Below, one piece after another: positions 61,274 through 64,000 of a DNA stretch of 64,000 nt; within the stretch, counting starts at the first letter, position 1, and each line of letters begins with the position of its first letter. The notes under the pieces were generated by a model. The model saw nothing but the letters and a program-made list of their open reading frames with translations, did no database searches and was not told the DNA's origin. The DNA is from Thermococcus argininiproducens (GTDB lineage: Archaea; Methanobacteriota_B; Thermococci; Thermococcales; Thermococcaceae): contig NZ_CP080572.1 of NCBI RefSeq assembly GCF_023746595.1, positions 744,001 through 808,000 on the forward strand, in the 5' to 3' direction. Both the position numbers and the translations under genes were made by a program.

Positions 61274-61728
61274 GGGTTTTAAAATTCTTCTTACTTTCTA
61301 TGCTTTTGGTAATTATAATATCATTAGTCCTGCAGACGAGGGTGAGTCAGGAAGATATTCAATATTCACTTCTCATTTTTGATAATAAAAGTGGTTATCA
61401 GAGTATCTACTCTCCCTCAGCGTCTTCGGTAAAAGTTTCTTTAATAGGGAGTGGGCATGCTACTGTTTCTATACGTGATGTAGAACTTAATCAGACAATA
61501 TATTTTAGCAAGATCTCGGGTAGTTCAATGTTCTCGATCATTTTTCCCCATCCTGGATATTACGAGTTCTATATGGATATAGAAAATGGGGGGTATTCAG
61601 TTTCAATGAGTCCTGTTGAGGTCGGCTTTCCAACTAAAACTTGGAATGTTCATTTTTTATACGCTTCCCTAATTGCTTTTGTATTAGTCTTTTTAAATTG
61701 GGGGAAGAAAAATGATAGTTCACGCTAA
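61270..61728 (+). CDS. small bitopic ectodomain protein of the ABC island
   Basis: The 152-residue protein has an N-terminal membrane helix (about 5-22) and a C-terminal one (about 128-145) followed by a charged tail. Between them is a beta-rich domain outside the cell (SVKVSLIGSGHATVSIRDVELNQ, HPGYYEFYMDIENGGYSVSMS), a style seen in pilin-like or accessory subunits. The GTG at 61270 overlaps the permease stop as GTGA. It overlaps the ATPase gene by 17 bases. No known family; a transporter accessory role is inference from position. Confidence 0.66.
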   Translation: MRVLKFFLLSMLLVIIISLVLQTRVSQEDIQYSLLIFDNKSGYQSIYSPSASSVKVSLIGSGHATVSIRDVELNQTIYFSKISGSSMFSIIFPHPGYYEFYMDIENGGYSVSMSPVEVGFPTKTWNVHFLYASLIAFVLVFLNWGKKNDSSR

Positions 61729-62407
61729 GAATCTTCAAAAATGCTTTGGTTCGGTTACGGCTTTGGCAGGAGTATCGGTTAAGATTCCCAAAGGGTTAAC
61801 TTTGATATTAGGCCCTAATGGAGGAGGAAAGTCAACCTTTATGAAACTTTCTTTAGGCCTGTATAAGCCCACTCAAGGTGAGATAAAACTTTTGGGAAAA
61901 GATCCATGGAAAAACGCAGATATTAGAAAGAACATAGGAGTTGCTTTTGATCCACCTGCGATTCCGAAACTTATAACAGGTAAAGAATGGTTATCATTTC
62001 TAGCTGAAACTAAAAACTTGAATGTTCAGAAGGAAGTTCTTAAAGTATCTAAACTCTTTGATATAGGAGGGTTTTTAAGACGTAGAATAGAGAGCTACTC
62101 CTCTGGAATGTTCAAACGTCTAAGTCTTGCTCAGGCTTTTTTAGGTGAGCCGGAGGTGATATTCCTCGATGAACCGTTTGCTAACATAGATTTTGAAAGT
62201 ATTGCTAAGATAATTTCAATTATCGCTGAGAAAAAGATAACTGGAACTGATTTTGTTATCATATCCCATATCTGGGAACCTCTTATAAACATGGCAGATT
62301 ATATTGTTGTATTAAGTGCCGGAAAAGTGTATTTAGAAGGCAGAGCAGACAAAATAGAGGAAGACATTGAAAATCTCTTTAGACTTCCAAATTCTCTTCT
62401 CCGATAA
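61712..62407 (+). CDS. ABC ATP-binding protein of the AT-rich island
   Basis: The 231-residue protein has Walker A GPNGGGKST, signature YSSGMFKR, Walker B VIFLDEPFA and the switch His in IISHIWE. The usual Q-loop glutamine is replaced by Asp in VAFDPPAIP, and a Gly-Gly precedes the Walker lysine. These are variations seen in some ABC-2 exporters. GGGGGAAGAAAA precedes the ATG at 61712. It is the last gene of the five-gene transcript and powers the permease at 60560-61273. Confidence 0.88.
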   Translation: MIVHAKNLQKCFGSVTALAGVSVKIPKGLTLILGPNGGGKSTFMKLSLGLYKPTQGEIKLLGKDPWKNADIRKNIGVAFDPPAIPKLITGKEWLSFLAETKNLNVQKEVLKVSKLFDIGGFLRRRIESYSSGMFKRLSLAQAFLGEPEVIFLDEPFANIDFESIAKIISIIAEKKITGTDFVIISHIWEPLINMADYIVVLSAGKVYLEGRADKIEEDIENLFRLPNSLLR

Positions 62408-62455
62408 GCTATTGAAAAAATGTTTTACCTATGTTCTCGAACCATTTTCCATAAA

Positions 62456-62543
62456 TGGTGCGGGGGACGGGATTTGAACCCGCGAACCCCTACGGGACGG
62501 GACCCTGAATCCCGCGCCTTTGGCCAGGCTCGGCAACCCCCGC
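62456..62543 (-). tRNA. tRNA-Leu (anticodon CAG)
   Basis: On the minus strand the acceptor arm GCGGGGG pairs with CCCCCGC, the D arm is GCCGAGCCTGGCCAAAGGC, and the anticodon stem CGGGA/TCCCG encloses the loop TTCAGGG, giving CAG for leucine. A long variable arm (GTCCCGTAGGGGTTC region) marks a class II tRNA. The T loop GGTTCAAATCC is normal. The CCA tail is encoded (62456-62458). It has no intron. A TATA box (62566-62580) lies upstream. The AT-rich island ends near its 3' side. Confidence 0.95.
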
Positions 62544-62565
62544 GCGTTATTAAGTGAATCTGATA

Positions 62566-62580
62566 GAGCTTTTAAACCTT
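62566..62580 (-). promoter_or_regulatory. core promoter of tRNA-Leu
   Basis: On the minus strand AAGGTTTAAAAGCTC gives a TATA box about 27-33 bases before the tRNA 5' end at 62543. Confidence 0.6.
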
Positions 62581-62609
62581 TCTCCTTTTCATGAATAGAA
62601 AGAGAAAAG

Positions 62610-63251
62610 TCATTCGAGCCAAATCTCTACTCTTTGGACGCCTTTGCCTATGCTAGAGCGTTTGAGCTTCCTTAGATGGCCGATTTCCTTAATGTCTCTT
62701 ACATGAGTCCCGCCACAGGGGAGGATCTCAAAGTCTCTTATTTGGGTTAGTCTCTTCTCCCCTTCCCACCAAGTTTTTACTTCCCCACCTTCATCAACGT
62801 AGTGATTAAATAGTTCGATTATTTTTTCTTTGTACTGGTTGATGTTTTCTGGATATCTTACGTCATAACGGCCCTTTTCAGGGTTCATTCCACTACCATG
62901 TATTTGCCAGTTTTCTTTCCCAAGAACCTCATTGAAAACATGATCCAGAAGATGCAATGCTGTATGGATTCTCATTAGCTTGTACCTTCTTTCCCAATTA
63001 AGTTTGAGCTCTACTTTATCACCTACGTTAAATAGATTTGGCTCTTCGACTACATGCCATATGTTGCCTTCTTCATCTTTATACACATCTATGACTTTCA
63101 CATCATTTATATTCCCTGTATCGTGGGGTTGTCCACCTCCGGTTGGATAAAAGATTGTCTGGTCTAAAAGAAGTGCATTGTCTTTTACCTTGAGAATCTT
63201 TGCAGTGGCTTCTTTCAGATAGGAATCTTCATAATAAAGTTTCTTTGTCAC
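62610..63251 (-). CDS. alaX: alanyl-tRNA editing protein AlaX-M
   Basis: This protein hydrolyses Ser-tRNA-Ala formed by mistake, in trans to AlaRS. The 213-residue protein has the editing-site zinc ligands HTALHLLDH (His97, His101 region) and CGGTHVRDIKEIG (Cys and His), with the glycine-rich QTIFYPTGGGQPHD of the preceding beta barrel. The size matches the medium form AlaX-M of Pyrococcus (about 216). The GTG at 63251 follows GGTGGTGCTT; a GTG three codons earlier overlaps that site. It is next to tRNA-Leu by chance rather than function. Confidence 0.92.
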   Translation of the reverse strand: MTKKLYYEDSYLKEATAKILKVKDNALLLDQTIFYPTGGGQPHDTGNINDVKVIDVYKDEEGNIWHVVEEPNLFNVGDKVELKLNWERRYKLMRIHTALHLLDHVFNEVLGKENWQIHGSGMNPEKGRYDVRYPENINQYKEKIIELFNHYVDEGGEVKTWWEGEKRLTQIRDFEILPCGGTHVRDIKEIGHLRKLKRSSIGKGVQRVEIWLE

Positions 63252-63299
63252 AAGCACCACCTATAACAAATAGAAAAAAGAGGTTAAAAATTTGCCTCT

Positions 63300-64000
63300 C
63301 TATTTTTTCTTCAAAATAAAGAGGGCAATCCCAATTAGAACCAATGCTCCAGCTATTCCTGCTATTTGTGTAGTTGTGAGGTTAATACCTCCGCTGTTTT
63401 CTGGCATAGTATAACGAATGTAAGCCCTTGTTACATTTCCGAGGAGGGCTTGAATATCCTCAAAAGGCGCCCCATACCTTACAAAGACATTTGCGGTAAT
63501 TACTATTTTGTTTTTCTCTATGGTTGTTATGAGAGTGTATTTGTTTCCGTTTATCTCTTTACTCATGTTTTTGGGAACTTCCACGATAGTGGCTGTTGGG
63601 GGTAATATAAACTCTATTTTCAAGCTTTGGTTAATCTCATTTTGGGCTCTATAACCTAGTTGAGATGGATTCAAGAGGGTTGGATCAAAGGAGTATTCGT
63701 AGGTTCCATTTATCATTTTTGTGAAGTTTTTCAAGACATAATTGGCTTCTATTGTTAGAGGCCCTTCTTTTTCCATCCCTAAAATCGTTGCATTGGCATC
63801 TTCAACTTGAATTCCTTGCATAATCATACCTTGTAGGTAGTTCTGAAGTATCATATTTGTTACATTTTGTACTCCTAATAGGTTTATTTGTTGTTTCATG
63901 AGTTCTATCTGATCTTTTGGTTCAAGGTACGTCTCTCTAACTAAAAGATTTGTAGTGCCATCTTCCTTAATTTCTGCCCGTATGTACTGTTCTGTTTTCA
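63300..64000 (-). CDS. membrane-anchored surface protein, N-terminus cut by window edge
   Basis: The frame is open to the window end on the minus strand, so the start lies beyond 64000 and about 233 C-terminal residues are visible. The exposed region has Asn-rich, beta-rich character with N-glycosylation-type Asn-x-Thr sites, and the protein ends with a membrane helix (LTTTQIAGIAGALVLIGIALFILKKK region). An internal ATG at 63899 exists but the upstream codons remain open without a stop and show no ribosome site. It lies 48 bases downstream of nothing on its strand; the AlaX gene follows it. Function unknown. Confidence 0.7.
   Translation of the reverse strand, partial: KTEQYIRAEIKEDGTTNLLVRETYLEPKDQIELMKQQINLLGVQNVTNMILQNYLQGMIMQGIQVEDANATILGMEKEGPLTIEANYVLKNFTKMINGTYEYSFDPTLLNPSQLGYRAQNEINQSLKIEFILPPTATIVEVPKNMSKEINGNKYTLITTIEKNKIVITANVFVRYGAPFEDIQALLGNVTRAYIRYTMPENSGGINLTTTQIAGIAGALVLIGIALFILKKK

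Noticed and set aside
62440-62459. Terminator hairpin after tRNA-Leu (ACCATTT ... AAATGGT)
   Set aside because: The arm overlaps the encoded CCA end of the tRNA and the short stem is not followed by a T-run on the minus strand, so it is not convincing.
59079-62466. Direct repeat of the tRNA-Leu 3' end as an attachment site bounding the AT-rich island
   Set aside because: Only GGGGGAC is shared between the tRNA 3' region and the sequence before 59091, and there it serves as the ribosome-binding site. No integrase gene is present.

Overview
This 64 kb window is chromosomal DNA from a hyperthermophilic archaeon of the order Thermococcales. It most resembles a low-G+C Thermococcus of the sibiricus/litoralis type; the species is an inference from composition and gene content. 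Supporting evidence is the Pyrococcus-like prolyl oligopeptidase, ADP-forming acyl-CoA synthetase, AlaX-M, split-off FKBP with acidic tail and two proteins with the CGP-CTERM surface-anchoring tail. Archaeal BRE/TATA promoters and GGTGA or GGAGGT ribosome-binding sites precede most genes. Coding density is about 90-95 percent. No rRNA, CRISPR array, intact insertion sequence or plasmid origin was seen. One tRNA gene is present.

Layout. 1-8.9 kb: the C-terminal part of an Lhr-type helicase, a membrane beta-propeller, prolyl oligopeptidase, an ATC-hydrolase-like protein, a VNG-repeat DUF4097 protein, a CPBP protease, an FKBP isomerase and cysS. 9-13.2 kb: M20 peptidase, tautomerase, purine PRTase and a metal-binding ABC lipoprotein-like receptor. 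Between 11.7 and 12.2 kb lies a G+C-rich structured stretch that looks like an orphan IS605/TnpB-type omega-RNA region. 13.2-18 kb: a complete BMP-family nucleoside ABC importer. 18-21.6 kb: glmM with a mosaic, G+C-rich 3' end, followed by two very AT-rich membrane-protein genes. 21.7-29.3 kb: flavodoxin, two methyltransferases, a TudS/DUF523-like three-cysteine protein, a UPF0200 kinase, a pair of secreted proteins and a SufS-type cysteine desulfurase. 29.4-37.5 kb: a RibU-like ECF S component, a C5-epimerase-domain lipoprotein, ThiR (HTH-ThiN) with VanZ-like and YjbQ genes, two metallo-beta-lactamase-fold hydrolases, a YgjP-type protease and an MFS carrier. 37.6-46.1 kb: ADP-forming acyl-CoA synthetase alpha/beta, a TIM-barrel isomerase, AIM24-like protein, endonuclease III, a PadR-ABC exporter operon and pgk.

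46.3-49 kb: a large Mrr-like nuclease-domain protein with repeated PepSY-like modules. 49-57.5 kb: an iron/thiamine-type ABC importer flanked by two CGP-CTERM surface proteins, one a calcineurin-type phosphoesterase. 57.6-64 kb: tyrS, a strongly AT-rich five-gene island (small secreted protein, ectodomain proteins, ABC-2 permease, ABC ATPase), tRNA-Leu(CAG), AlaX-M and a truncated membrane-anchored surface protein.

The most unusual segments are the orphan omega-RNA-like locus (11.8-12.1 kb), the mosaic glmM plus AT-rich neighbours (19.5-21.6 kb), the Mrr/PepSY-like fusion (46.3 kb) and the AT-rich secretion-like island (59.1-62.4 kb). Several sharp palindromic operators also stand out: PadR at 42.65 kb, an 18-bp palindrome at 27.33 kb and repeats around the ribU promoter at 29.4 kb.
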